A stretch of 64,000 nt of DNA. It comes from Methanobacterium sp. GTDB lineage: Archaea > Methanobacteriota > Methanobacteria > Methanobacteriales > Methanobacteriaceae. Below, in pieces: positions 52,593 to 61,164 of this stretch. Below the pieces are notes generated by a model. The model had not been told where the DNA came from and searched no databases. It saw only the letters and a program-made list of their open reading frames with translations. Every line of letters begins with the position of its first letter. Position 1 is the stretch's first letter. The position numbers were made by a program, and so were the translations under genes. The stretch lies in NCBI GenBank assembly GCA_012838205.1, contig DUPR01000062.1:23991-87990 (forward strand), read 5' to 3'.

Positions 52593-53381
52593 TTAAAGCA
52601 CAAAAAGGTTTAGATATTCTAGAAAAATGATCATCACCACAGTTGTTCCGATTAATGCAAAATCCTTGTAATCTATGTTGGCTTTAGCACGGTAAATACG
52701 TGTGTTTTCAGAATAACCTCGGGATACCATGCTTAAATAAACAGTTTCACCTTGTTCAAAGGCTCTGATAAACATCATGGTGATTGTTTCGCCTACTTTT
52801 CTCAACCTCCATTTATATGCAGTTTTTTTGCTGAATATATCAAAACAACGAGTTGATTGAGCATTAAGTATGTTCATGAGCTGATCATAGAAGAAAAATA
52901 GGTAACGTACAGTTAGGTTTAAGAGCATAGCCAACTGATGGGGTACTCCTAATTTCTGGGTTGAAGCCACTAGATCTTGCATGGATGTGGCTGAAGATAG
53001 AAATACAATGGAAGTAACCGAAACTGTAACTCTTGCCAGAAGCAGAGCTCCAAAAAATAGGCCGTAATCAGTTATATGTAACCAACCAAATAGTCCTGTC
53101 CATAATATATTCCCTGGCTGGAAGAAAGGTTGAATCATAGCCACAAATCCTCCAAAGGGAATAACCAATGCTATTCGTTTTAAAGCATATGAAGGAGTGA
53201 CATTAGATAAAGAAATGAGAATTAAAAGGTAAATTTCCATTATAACTAGAACAAAGAGGTTTGTATTGGTAACTGCATATATAATGATTAACATGGCAGA
53301 TATGAGTTTTATTCTACCATCTAAACTGTTCATTATGCTTTCTTTACGGGCTTCTCTGTCAATTGCAGTAAGTTCTTTCAT
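52593..53381 (-). CDS. cbiQ: ECF transporter transmembrane component CbiQ
   Basis: The 262-residue membrane protein has about five to six spans and the T-component coupling motifs near residues 185-225 (NAQSTRCFDIFSKK and FEQGETVYLSMVSRGYSE, an A-R-G-like second motif). It couples CbiO to the substrate-binding CbiM. Confidence 0.92.
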   Translation of the reverse strand: MKELTAIDREARKESIMNSLDGRIKLISAMLIIIYAVTNTNLFVLVIMEIYLLILISLSNVTPSYALKRIALVIPFGGFVAMIQPFFQPGNILWTGLFGWLHITDYGLFFGALLLARVTVSVTSIVFLSSATSMQDLVASTQKLGVPHQLAMLLNLTVRYLFFFYDQLMNILNAQSTRCFDIFSKKTAYKWRLRKVGETITMMFIRAFEQGETVYLSMVSRGYSENTRIYRAKANIDYKDFALIGTTVVMIIFLEYLNLFVL

Positions 53382-53462
53382 AAAATCTCCAAATGCATTA
53401 TAATATTTTTTTATTAAAAAAAAAGAGTGGTGAAGAACTTCAAATAAAGCTCTTCGGATGAA

Positions 53463-53765
53463 TTATTCCTGATTATTTCCTTTCTTTTTGGCAAGCACTT
53501 TGGCCAATCCCAGTACAACCAGCAGTACAAGGATGGTACCACCAATTAAAGCCACAACTCCGCCCCAGGGATTATCCTCCATTCCAGGAATGGCATAGTC
53601 GGGTAATGGGGATTGGATAACTGCATCGAACTCGGGAACTCCCAAACTTTCAGCTGCACTTTCCAGTCCATCAGGGTTACTTGATGCCAGGAAAGGTGCT
53701 AAAATGGCGATAATAATAGCTATTACCAGACCACCAATTATGAAGTTACGGTCTGTAGTTTTCAT
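53463..53765 (-). CDS. PDGLE-domain small membrane component (NikN/CbiN-like)
   Basis: The 100-residue protein has an N-terminal span, the signature [12 protein letters not shown], and a C-terminal span ([23 protein letters not shown]). PDGLE proteins are the N components of many Ni and some Co importers. Its ATG overlaps the cbiM stop (ATGA), showing tight coupling to CbiM. Ni versus Co cannot be decided from sequence. Confidence 0.88.
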   Translation of the reverse strand: MKTTDRNFIIGGLVIAIIIAILAPFLASSNPDGLESAAESLGVPEFDAVIQSPLPDYAIPGMEDNPWGGVVALIGGTILVLLVVLGLAKVLAKKKGNNQE

Positions 53766-54406
53766 TCTACCGCCTCCTGTTTTTGGCTAGATACCCATTC
53801 AGGTAAAAGATCCGGCCGTACACGACCTATACCCATTATCACCACAACAGTAATGACACCTTCAATAACACCTATCACGGCATGATAAAGAGCCATTGAT
53901 GCTACTCCTGCTACTAATGGGAATGTACCGGCTATGGCTAGTTCAATGGCACAAGCAATTGAAGCCAGGAATGTTGCAGCCCAAGCAGCAATGAAAATTG
54001 CAGGTACCTTTCCAATTCCTTTAATGGATTTGTAACCATAAAATCCAACAAAACCGCCTATAAGTCCCATGTTAACAATGTTTGCTCCGAGAGCGGTCAT
54101 ACCCCCGTCACCAAATATTAATCCCTGTAATATTAGTACGATAGATAAAACCAACACTGCAGCCCAAGGACTGACGAATATAATTGCAATCAACGCTGCG
54201 CCTACCATATGACCACTGGTTCCCCAGGGTATGGGAACATTCATGGCTTGTATAGCAAATATGCCTGCAGCCAAAACAGCCAGAAGTGGTATGTTTCTTT
54301 CATCAAGGTTTTCTCTAGCCCATTTAAGGGAATACGCTAATACTATGATGGCAATAATCCAGTAAATTGGCCATGTCCATCCTAAAAAACCATCTGGTAC
54401 ATGCAT
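53762..54406 (-). CDS. cbiM: ECF cobalt/nickel substrate-binding protein CbiM/NikM
   Basis: With the start at ATG 54406 (behind GGAGGT) the 214-residue protein begins MHVPDGFLG, where the amino group, Met1 and His2 form the metal site of the family. A further ligand, His in [15 protein letters not shown], is present. Six to seven membrane spans. It heads the operon with the PDGLE, CbiQ and CbiO proteins. Confidence 0.93.
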   Translation of the reverse strand: MHVPDGFLGWTWPIYWIIAIIVLAYSLKWARENLDERNIPLLAVLAAGIFAIQAMNVPIPWGTSGHMVGAALIAIIFVSPWAAVLVLSIVLILQGLIFGDGGMTALGANIVNMGLIGGFVGFYGYKSIKGIGKVPAIFIAAWAATFLASIACAIELAIAGTFPLVAGVASMALYHAVIGVIEGVITVVVIMGIGRVRPDLLPEWVSSQKQEAVE

Positions 54407-54750
54407 TTTTTTAACCTCCTTTTTCATTATAGAAAGTCTTTAAGGAGAACATCTTAAAGGTATTACTCATTTTGCAGTTATACTAGGAATGTTCTGATAA
54501 AAGACTTTATTTTCTTTGGAGTATATTGTAATCGCATATATTATAAGTTTTTCTGTCAGTATTACATTTTCTTGGCTTTTAGGCTCAAAAGTAATAAATT
54601 AAATTCAGAAAAACCCTTTCAGAATCAACCATAATCGAACTATATTTACGTCGCGTTGTTAGGTATTTTTAGACTCAACACTGCTTTTTACAAGGTTTTT
54701 AAAAGAATATAACCTATGGTTATTTGTTTTTTTCTTGATTTATGCTTTAG
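54407..54750. other. intergenic with cbiM promoter (minus strand)
   Basis: On the minus strand a promoter-like AGTAATACCTTTAAGATG lies near 54446-54463, about 40-55 bases upstream of cbiM. A GTAATCGC next to an AT-rich box (near 54528) recalls the GTAATCGC before the candidate RNA at 44975. No gene. Confidence 0.5.
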
Positions 54751-55452
54751 TCAAGTTTCAATTACATTGGGGGTTACTTTTTTATTGATTCTACTTTTTT
54801 TTGCTTGACTTTTCAAAACCAGTAATATAATACAAACGATCATGGTCATGATGCCCTCTAAGATACCAATCATACTGGAATACATTCCCATCCACATTAT
54901 TCCTTTTGCCTGCGGAAAAGTACCAGCCAACCAAAATTCAACTGATACAGCCAATGATGCAAAAAATAATGATAAAAATCCGGAAAAAAACCCTCCCAAC
55001 AGGGTTCTAAGTATTTTATCCAATGGTTTGGTAAGTCGGAATACATAAAATCCGGTTAAACCAGCTACAACTCCACTGTTAATTATATTCACTCCCATGG
55101 TTGTCAGGCCTCCATATCCAAATAACAACCATTGGGTGAGTAATACTGGAGTCATAACCAGAACTGCGCCCCACGGACTCCGAAGGATAATTGTTATAAT
55201 AGCAGCTCCAATTAAGCTGATTCCAACTCCGTAAGGTACTGGAATTACAAATGCTTGTAATATGAAAGTGAATGCCATTAAAAAAAGTACCAGAATTATA
55301 TATTTGATTAGTTTAGTAAAGTTTGATTCTTCTTTTTTTAGTTTCAATAAACTTCCAACCAACCATTTCAGTGTGAAAATCCATGATATTAACATTAAAA
55401 TTGCGTATATAAAACATTGCCATAGCGGAATAAAACCATCAGGTACATTCAT
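54751..55452 (-). CDS. CbiM paralogue lacking the metal-binding histidines
   Basis: A 233-residue CbiM-family membrane protein starting MNVPDGFIPLWQ. His2 is replaced by Asn, and the second ligand region reads PVPYGVGISLIGAA, without His ([10 protein letters not shown] in the operonic CbiM). No N, Q or O genes accompany it. It may transport a different ligand, have a changed metal preference, or regulate. A TATA-like element on the minus strand lies near 55492. Confidence 0.85.
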   Translation of the reverse strand: MNVPDGFIPLWQCFIYAILMLISWIFTLKWLVGSLLKLKKEESNFTKLIKYIILVLFLMAFTFILQAFVIPVPYGVGISLIGAAIITIILRSPWGAVLVMTPVLLTQWLLFGYGGLTTMGVNIINSGVVAGLTGFYVFRLTKPLDKILRTLLGGFFSGFLSLFFASLAVSVEFWLAGTFPQAKGIMWMGMYSSMIGILEGIMTMIVCIILLVLKSQAKKSRINKKVTPNVIET

Positions 55453-55638
55453 ATTACAATCCCCCTTAATTCATACTATGCACCAGTTTTTATATATAAG
55501 TGCCAGTTTAATTCTTTTTATCTTCAGCAATTTCATCATAACCTTGGTTACACCTTAACTGAGCAAATAAATCCTTAACTGAGAGATTAAATTATTTCGG
55601 GCTACATAATTTATCATCTTTTTTTTTTAAAAATATAG

Positions 55639-55669
55639 TACTGAACTAATTATGTAATAGAGTTCAGTA
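55639..55669 (-). terminator. inverted repeat downstream of the GNAT gene
   Basis: TACTGAACT-N13-AGTTCAGTA is a perfect 9-bp inverted repeat about 25 bases past the GNAT stop. On the minus strand it is followed by CTATATTTTT, so it can act as that gene's terminator; it could also be an operator for the CbiM paralogue downstream. Confidence 0.45.
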
Positions 55670-55692
55670 GTTTCCACCCTTAAAACCATATT

Positions 55693-56331
55693 TCATTCTT
55701 GTAAAACTAGTAATTTGCTGGAATCAGGGATTGATGTAGTGTCACAAATTTCTTTTTCCATATGGACCGTTTTCAGATGGTTTTCAGTGTCCATCACTAT
55801 CTGGTAACCATTTGAAATCCAAAAATCAAGAGAACCAGCCACATTTTTATGTGTGTGGAGGTAAATCTTTTCATAACCTTTCATACGGCAAAATTCTTCG
55901 GCCTGACGGACTAAAGTGGAAGCAATTCCATTTCTGCGCAATTTTTTACTAACAAAAACTCTCCATATGCTGGCTGTGGTTTTAGAATCGTAAACATTAT
56001 CAAAAAACGGAAAATTTTTATCATAAGCTCTTATACCAATAGTCCCTATTATTTTTCCAGTTTCATGGTTTATAGCCATATAAAAATTGTTCCCCTCTGG
56101 GTCAAGATAATAAGTGTCCATGTTTTTTATATCTTGATGGTACTCTGGAATAAATCCATAGCCATATTCACTTTTAATCATGTTTAAAAGAAATTTTTTA
56201 ACATTATCTTGGGAATCAAGTTCAGTTTGGAGCTCTTTAATTGTATAATAATTCATAATATATTTCTCCGTAAACTTTTCCAATATAATTAATACTTTAT
56301 CTGGGATTTGGGCCAATTTAGTAATACTCAA
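55693..56331 (-). CDS. GNAT family N-acetyltransferase
   Basis: The 212-residue protein has the GNAT core: YMAINHETGKIIGTIGIRA, then SIWRVFVSKKLRRNGIASTLVRQAEEFCRMKGYEKIYLHTHKNVAGSLDFWISNGY, with acetyl-CoA loop RRNGIAS. The first about 25 residues may be leader, since a second ATG (MNYYTIKELQ) matches a typical start. Substrate unknown; divergent from the nicotianamine synthase gene. Confidence 0.85.
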   Translation of the reverse strand: MSITKLAQIPDKVLIILEKFTEKYIMNYYTIKELQTELDSQDNVKKFLLNMIKSEYGYGFIPEYHQDIKNMDTYYLDPEGNNFYMAINHETGKIIGTIGIRAYDKNFPFFDNVYDSKTTASIWRVFVSKKLRRNGIASTLVRQAEEFCRMKGYEKIYLHTHKNVAGSLDFWISNGYQIVMDTENHLKTVHMEKEICDTTSIPDSSKLLVLQE

Positions 56332-56562
56332 ATATAACTTTATATTAATTAAAATTATAGTGAAGATATATAAAAATTGCGCATAAGTTCAAGCGCATAG
56401 ATTTAAATTTATCAAAAAATCACTGTTATATAGAACAAGAAAAATTGATTTTATTCAATGCAATAAGAGTACACTATATTAAAAATTATAATTCATGTTA
56501 AAAACTGTTAATCTTTAAAAAAAGATATTTTTACTGGGCACATGATTTAAAGGAGCGTAAAT

Positions 56563-57366
56563 ATGAGTTGTTACAAGTATTGGGATAAAATAAAATCTAT
56601 TGCCAGTTCACTTAAAAAGTATGATGACTACCAACTAGACGATATCACTTCTGATGATATCATATCTATACTGGATGATGTGGAAATAATCGCCCATGAT
56701 CAGGCCATTGACTTTGACTCCGCCAAACACATTTTAGATGATGCAAAAATGTATGAAGCCCTTGGAATAATAAGGAAATTTTACGTAAGTCTAGGTACCA
56801 GACTGGAAACAGAAAATGCTAAGGCAATATTAGAGTCAGATGACCCCTGGACCACTCTGGAATCATTTCACTTCTATGACCGTTATCAAGGATTGATAAA
56901 AAACGAAAACCAACTTGTAAAATTCACCCCTGAACACAAAGTGGTCCTAATAGGAGGAGGGCCCCTTCCCCTTACTTTGATTCTCTTTAACAAAATTTTC
57001 CATTCGCAATGTGTAAGTGTGGAGATCATACCAGAAGTCGCTGAACTATCACGCAAAGTTATAAAGAAATTAGGATTGGAATCTGAGATAGAGGTTGTTC
57101 AAGGAGATGAAACTGCATTAAAGGATATTGACTACACAGTGGTAATGGTGGCTGCCCTTGCTGAACCTAAAGAAAGAGTTTTCGCCAATTTATGGGATAT
57201 TGTGGATACAGTAACTCCAGTGTTATATCGAACTTACACTGGTATGAGGGCTATTTTATACTCCCCAGTGACTGAAAGAGCCACTCGCGGGTTCCATAAA
57301 GAGGTAATGATCCTTCCCACAGGTAAGGTTAACAACACTTCCGTCTTGATACGAAAAGTTGTCTAA
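56563..57366 (+). CDS. nicotianamine synthase family protein (thermonicotianamine type)
   Basis: A 267-residue homologue of the Methanothermobacter synthase (MtNAS) that makes a nicotianamine-like Ni/Fe/Zn chelator from SAM and glutamate. Recognisable are SFHFYDRYQGLIKNE, VVLIGGGPLPLTLILFNK (SAM-binding), SVEIIPEVAELSRKVIKKLG and MVAALAEPKERVFANL. ATG behind AAAGGAGCG. Its place among Ni/Co uptake and chelatase genes supports a nickel-handling role. Confidence 0.9.
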   Translation: MSCYKYWDKIKSIASSLKKYDDYQLDDITSDDIISILDDVEIIAHDQAIDFDSAKHILDDAKMYEALGIIRKFYVSLGTRLETENAKAILESDDPWTTLESFHFYDRYQGLIKNENQLVKFTPEHKVVLIGGGPLPLTLILFNKIFHSQCVSVEIIPEVAELSRKVIKKLGLESEIEVVQGDETALKDIDYTVVMVAALAEPKERVFANLWDIVDTVTPVLYRTYTGMRAILYSPVTERATRGFHKEVMILPTGKVNNTSVLIRKVV

Positions 57367-57479
57367 TACCTTTCATAGAACATACATTATGAATAAAAAA
57401 GTATAAAAAAAGCATTTATCAAATTTTCAAGTATTATTCAAGGAATTATAAACTTATTCAAGCCAACATGCCTTGAATT

Positions 57480-57908
57480 TTAGTTTATGGTTTCTTCTAC
57501 TCTTTTTTTGATAATATCTACAATTCTTTCATCAGCCCCTAAAGGATCAACATAGACAATTTCACCATTAAACAGAATTTTTTCCTGTTTTTCCTGGTAG
57601 TAACCCGCATCCTCGCGTGGTTCACCCAAACCAAGCATATATGGAATATCTTCCTTGGTGTGAAGACCATGGGCTAAAAATACAGGAACAGCGATTATTT
57701 TCTCCACACCCTTCTGAGCCAAAGCATTAAGTGCAGCAGGTATTGTTGGTTTTTCAATGTTCATAAAACCTACTTGAACAGGATATTCTGACATTTTAGT
57801 ATACATTTCAGACAACGCATAGGTTACACTGTTACCTTCTGCTAAACTGCTCCCATGACCAATCAGCAATATGCCAATTTTTTCCTTTGACTTTGCATTT
57901 GTCTCCAT
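57480..57908 (-). CDS. cfbA: sirohydrochlorin nickel/cobalt chelatase (CfbA/CbiX small type)
   Basis: A 142-residue small CbiX-type chelatase. Metal-site histidines are in LLIGHGSS and AVPVFLAHGLHTKEDIP. In methanogens this enzyme inserts Ni2+ into sirohydrochlorin for coenzyme F430 and can also insert Co2+ for cobamides. The C-terminal about 15 residues are variable. Convergent with the nicotianamine synthase gene. Confidence 0.9.
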   Translation of the reverse strand: METNAKSKEKIGILLIGHGSSLAEGNSVTYALSEMYTKMSEYPVQVGFMNIEKPTIPAALNALAQKGVEKIIAVPVFLAHGLHTKEDIPYMLGLGEPREDAGYYQEKQEKILFNGEIVYVDPLGADERIVDIIKKRVEETIN

Positions 57909-58034
57909 AATAGTATCATTCCTCAGTAACTGTATAAACGATAAATTAGTATTAAAAGATTTAGTATTAAAACATTTTTAAGTGCATCAGTATAATGATT
58001 GGTATAACTAATAATGAACCTGTATTATTTTTTT

Positions 58035-58277
58035 TTAATTGATTTCTTTTGGAACAAGGAAATTGTCTTTTCTAATGAAAATATCATTTTCATCATAGCT
58101 AATGCGGACGTTACCGGTGCAGAGTCCTAACTCTTTCATTGAGTTTCGAATTACTTTCAGATTTAATCTGCTGTATGGGAAGTTGATCCACACCATGTCA
58201 GAGCCGCGATCTAATTTTTTTTCCATTTTTTTTAATTCTTTTATGACTGTCTTTTTTTCAATGGATATATTTCGCAT
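58035..58277 (-). CDS. small hypothetical protein
   Basis: An 80-residue basic protein (MRNISIEKKTVIKELKKMEKKLDRGSDMVWINFPYSRLN...) that I do not recognise. The start at 58277 follows GGTGAT. Probably soluble; it may be a nucleic acid-binding or regulatory protein, but no motif proves that. Confidence 0.6.
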   Translation of the reverse strand: MRNISIEKKTVIKELKKMEKKLDRGSDMVWINFPYSRLNLKVIRNSMKELGLCTGNVRISYDENDIFIRKDNFLVPKEIN

Positions 58278-58384
58278 TTTTATCACCAATGAAATAAAAA
58301 GCCTTTTTTAAATTTTGAAAAATAGATTTTTAGAGATTTTTAGGTAAATATTAAATAAGGGACATCAGAGGGGGGTATAAACAT

Positions 58385-58501
58385 TTGAGCGAATTTGTTA
58401 ATGATTTTGATGCCCCCTATACTAGGTTGCCAGTAGGGATCTTGTCAGTGATCCCAACTGGAGACGTCTTGCAGGAGGAAATGGCAAGTTCATCAATTTA
58501 A
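58385..58501 (+). CDS. possible 38-residue peptide
   Basis: TTG start eight bases after AGGGGGGT, reading MSEFVNDFDAPYTRLPVGIL and ending EEMASSSI. The 5' half is related in DNA to an inverted, frameshifted copy at 50093-50155 between hcgD and hcgE. It could be a true small protein or the remnant of a mobile gene. Confidence 0.4.
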   Translation: MSEFVNDFDAPYTRLPVGILSVIPTGDVLQEEMASSSI

Positions 58502-58707
58502 TACAAAAACACCTTTATTGGCCCCTCATGTAATACATTTGGTGGTGTTATTCGTACAGTTTTCAATTTATCTCCTTAATATTTAAGACTTTCTATTTCT
58601 TTTTTATTATTACTAATCAGCGTAAATAAGTCTTCAATGTAATAAATAGTGGTTTGTGTTGGATTTTTTCTATTTAGTAATATAAAATGAATGATTTTTT
58701 TTGATTT

Positions 58708-58762
58708 TCAGGGATCTGAATTTTTATTGTTTTCTGTGAGTAATATGGTATCAGATCCCTGA
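58708..58762. repeat. perfect 12-bp inverted repeat
   Basis: TCAGGGATCTGA (58708-58719) and TCAGATCCCTGA (58751-58762) are exact reverse complements with a 31-base loop. The right arm also takes part in a competing hairpin GTATCAG-ATCC-CTGATAC. Confidence 0.8.
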
Positions 58763-59045
58763 TACTCTCCGTTGTAGTTGTGGCCAACAATGGAGTGTTG
58801 AGTATGTTTGTAGACATGATATGATTATTTCATCTAATATAAAAAGTTAATCATCTATATAAAAAAAGTATTAATAATTACTGTATATTCCCATATTATT
58901 AATAAAATTATCTTTTGATGTACTAATAATTATTGTGTAGATTTTTGATAATATTACTTTTTTTTCGATTTCCAAAATAATAGTAATAACACAAATATTA
59001 TATATCTTACTACTACAATTATATCTACATTAAATGCAGGAGATG

Positions 59046-59534
59046 ATGTTTATTAAAATTATGGAAAAGAAAATCGTGATCATACTGGGTGTTTTTTTGC
59101 TTGCTATCGCTTTTTCCGGTCCAATTGTAGCACATCCAGGTCATGGAGAGGTAATAGAAGAAGAACCTTCTCCTAGCGGAGGAACACATTCTGGTTCCAG
59201 CGGATCTTCATCTACAAGTTCCCACTCTTCCAGCTCTTCGGGTTATACTTCTAACAGTCGCACATCGTATTACCATGACACCTCATCTGGAGTAACTCAA
59301 TCTAATGAGGCAAGAACCACCCAAGCTCAGACAACTGATCCAACTGTTCCAACAGCAACTCAAAATGAATATGCCCCAGAAGAAGTTTCCGACACTTCTG
59401 GATCAAATGACTCAGCAAGTGGCCCAATTGCAATGATTGGTTTAATGGTAGTCATAGGATTGATTGCAATGTCATTTCCTTACACAGAAGGTGGAACTCT
59501 TCGTAAATTACAAATAAGACTTTTCGGTGGATAA
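59046..59534 (+). CDS. secreted/membrane protein with N-terminal HPGHGE motif
   Basis: The protein of about 162 residues has a signal peptide (VIILGVFLLAIAFSGPIVA) followed directly by HPGHGEVIEEE, so the mature N-terminus would display two histidines. A Ser/Thr-rich linker (about residues 45-125) leads to a C-terminal span (IAMIGLMVVIGLIAMSFPY). It precedes a CbiM gene in the same orientation. I infer an accessory metal-binding component; no known N-component family is recognised. ATG 59046 follows AGGAG; ATG 59043 or 59061 are alternatives. Confidence 0.7.
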   Translation: MFIKIMEKKIVIILGVFLLAIAFSGPIVAHPGHGEVIEEEPSPSGGTHSGSSGSSSTSSHSSSSSGYTSNSRTSYYHDTSSGVTQSNEARTTQAQTTDPTVPTATQNEYAPEEVSDTSGSNDSASGPIAMIGLMVVIGLIAMSFPYTEGGTLRKLQIRLFGG

Positions 59535-59660
59535 AAACCATTTATCTTACTTTATTTTTTTGGGGAAATGATTGAGCAAATAAATTTTTTCCAATTTTTA
59601 TTAGTTTTAATCATTTTTATCAAACTATAGATGATTTTAAAAAAAATGGAGGTAATAAAT

Positions 59661-60284
59661 TTGCATTTAACCGATGGCCTGATACCATTATGGCAGGCTG
59701 CAATCTATTGGATTTTAACTATTGCATTACTGGCATTGTATATGTATAAACTATCTAAAACTGAGGAAACAGAACAAGTAATAGTCAAAACAGCCATTTT
59801 GGCGGCAGTGACTATAGCTGCGTCTTCAATATCTATACCATCACCATTTGGAGTTCCTATACACTTGTTTATAATACCATTAGTAGCAATTTTGCTCGGT
59901 CCTTTAAGTGGGATTATAGTGGCCTTTTTATGCTTCTTAGTACAGTTCTTTATCCTGGGAATGGGGGGTATAACCTCTTTAGGTGCTAATGTAGTTACAA
60001 TGGGAATTGTGATGAGCTTTACAACCTATTACTTCTACAAATTCATAGCTGAACTTGATGAAAGATTAGGTATTTTCTCGGCAACATTCATGGGTGTAAT
60101 CATGGCCACCATCACCCAAGTTGTAATATTACTGTTTGCAGGTGTTGCCACACTCGAATTTTTAATGGCGACTTTAGTGCCATTCTATTTATTTGTAGGA
60201 GTTATAGAGGGAATTATAAATGTTTTCATCATCCTATCCATATTCCAAATGAAACCAGAATTAGCAACGGCGAAAACAATATAG
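59661..60284 (+). CDS. CbiM-family metal transporter component (third copy)
   Basis: With the start at TTG 59661, just behind GGAGGT, the 207-residue protein begins [12 protein letters not shown], restoring the family His2. A second His lies in [16 protein letters not shown]. About six to seven spans. It is flanked by two single-span proteins with N-terminal His motifs and has no CbiQ/O of its own, so it may use those at 51.5-53.4 kb or work without an ATPase. Confidence 0.87.
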   Translation: MHLTDGLIPLWQAAIYWILTIALLALYMYKLSKTEETEQVIVKTAILAAVTIAASSISIPSPFGVPIHLFIIPLVAILLGPLSGIIVAFLCFLVQFFILGMGGITSLGANVVTMGIVMSFTTYYFYKFIAELDERLGIFSATFMGVIMATITQVVILLFAGVATLEFLMATLVPFYLFVGVIEGIINVFIILSIFQMKPELATAKTI

Positions 60285-60298
60285 AGGCGGTATATAAT

Positions 60299-60784
60299 AT
60301 GATAAATTTAAAATCAATTGGGATATTCGTTCTGATAATTGCGGCAGCCATGGTACCAGTGAATGCTCATGGAGTTCATGTTACCACAGATGAATCTGCT
60401 ATTATAATAGCTGATAACTCCACCAGTAAACTGGCCAGATCAGTGGCTGATGACATGGGAGCTAATATCACTGTTTATAAGTTCGGTTCTGCAGATGCAG
60501 TGATCCATGAATTAGAACACGCACTCGAAGATTCTAATAAGAAAGTTTTGATAGTAGCATACACTGACGCAGCTCAAAAATTCTTAGACAAACACCCTGA
60601 AGCTTCTAACAGGATAGTAGTTGTTGATGCCAATAAAAGTTCCATTCAACAAGGTTTAACCAAGTTAGGTGTTGCAGGAGCAGCCAGTTCAGGATTTTTA
60701 ACTCCCTTGTTATCTGGTCTTCTAATTGGACTGGTATTTGGTTTGGGTGTCGGTGCAGTGTGGATGAAGAGAAAATTAGTATAA
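60299..60784 (+). CDS. secreted/membrane protein with N-terminal HGVH motif
   Basis: The 161-residue protein has a signal peptide (IGIFVLIIAAAMVPVNA), a predicted mature N-terminus HGVHVTTDESAIII, a soluble alpha/beta domain (residues about 25-125) and one C-terminal span (LLSGLLIGLVFGLGVGAVWMKRKLV). It follows the CbiM-like gene by 14 bases. The layout resembles a PDGLE-like N component but the sequence does not match; I infer a metal-delivery partner. Confidence 0.7.
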   Translation: MINLKSIGIFVLIIAAAMVPVNAHGVHVTTDESAIIIADNSTSKLARSVADDMGANITVYKFGSADAVIHELEHALEDSNKKVLIVAYTDAAQKFLDKHPEASNRIVVVDANKSSIQQGLTKLGVAGAASSGFLTPLLSGLLIGLVFGLGVGAVWMKRKLV

Positions 60785-61164
60785 AAATCTATTTTTTTCT
60801 TTTTTTCTCTAAATCATTTTATAATTTTTATTTGTTTTAATAATCTTTATTTTTTAAAATAGTCGTTAATTAGTTGGTTAAACTTCAAATCATGGCAACA
60901 TTTTTTCTGATTTGGTAGATGAGGAATAAATTTTATTGATGTTAAACTAGGGATTTATTGATGTTAAACTAGGGAATTTGATAAGTATTAATAAATATCA
61001 TTATAATTTAAATAATGTAATAATATTAAAACCGATAGTATTATATAGTAGTGGCTAATTATAAGGTAAACTGTTTTTATTAAATAAACGAAAATTATCA
61101 CTCCAAAAGCACATTGAGTTTGTAAATTTATTTTTAGTGATAATTAGATAATGGAGGTGTTGAT
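60785..61164. other. intergenic with 22-bp tandem duplication
   Basis: After T-rich sequence that may terminate the CbiM-like operon, a 22-bp unit TTTATTGATGTTAAACTAGG+GA is perfectly repeated twice (60932-60953, 60954-60975). An AT-rich promoter for sppA follows. Confidence 0.6.
60932..60975. repeat. 22-bp perfect tandem duplication
   Basis: Two identical adjacent copies in noncoding sequence; probably a recent slippage or recombination event. Confidence 0.9.

Larger units (their letters stand above)
58278..59045. other. 768-base region with short ORF and inverted repeats
   Basis: Holds a 38-codon ORF (58385-58501), a perfect 12-bp inverted repeat (58708-58719 with 58751-58762), an alternative 7-bp hairpin (58748-58754 with 58759-58765), an 11-bp stem (near 58765-58795) and, at its end, the promoter of the third cbiM operon (GTAATAACACAAA 58983-58995, TATATAT 58999-59005). 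Confidence 0.5.

Noticed and set aside
58421..58500. Hairpins CCAGT...ACTGG and CTTGC...GCAAG as a structured RNA
   Set aside because: They lie inside the 38-codon open frame, which explains the stretch as well; without covariation the RNA reading is not supported.
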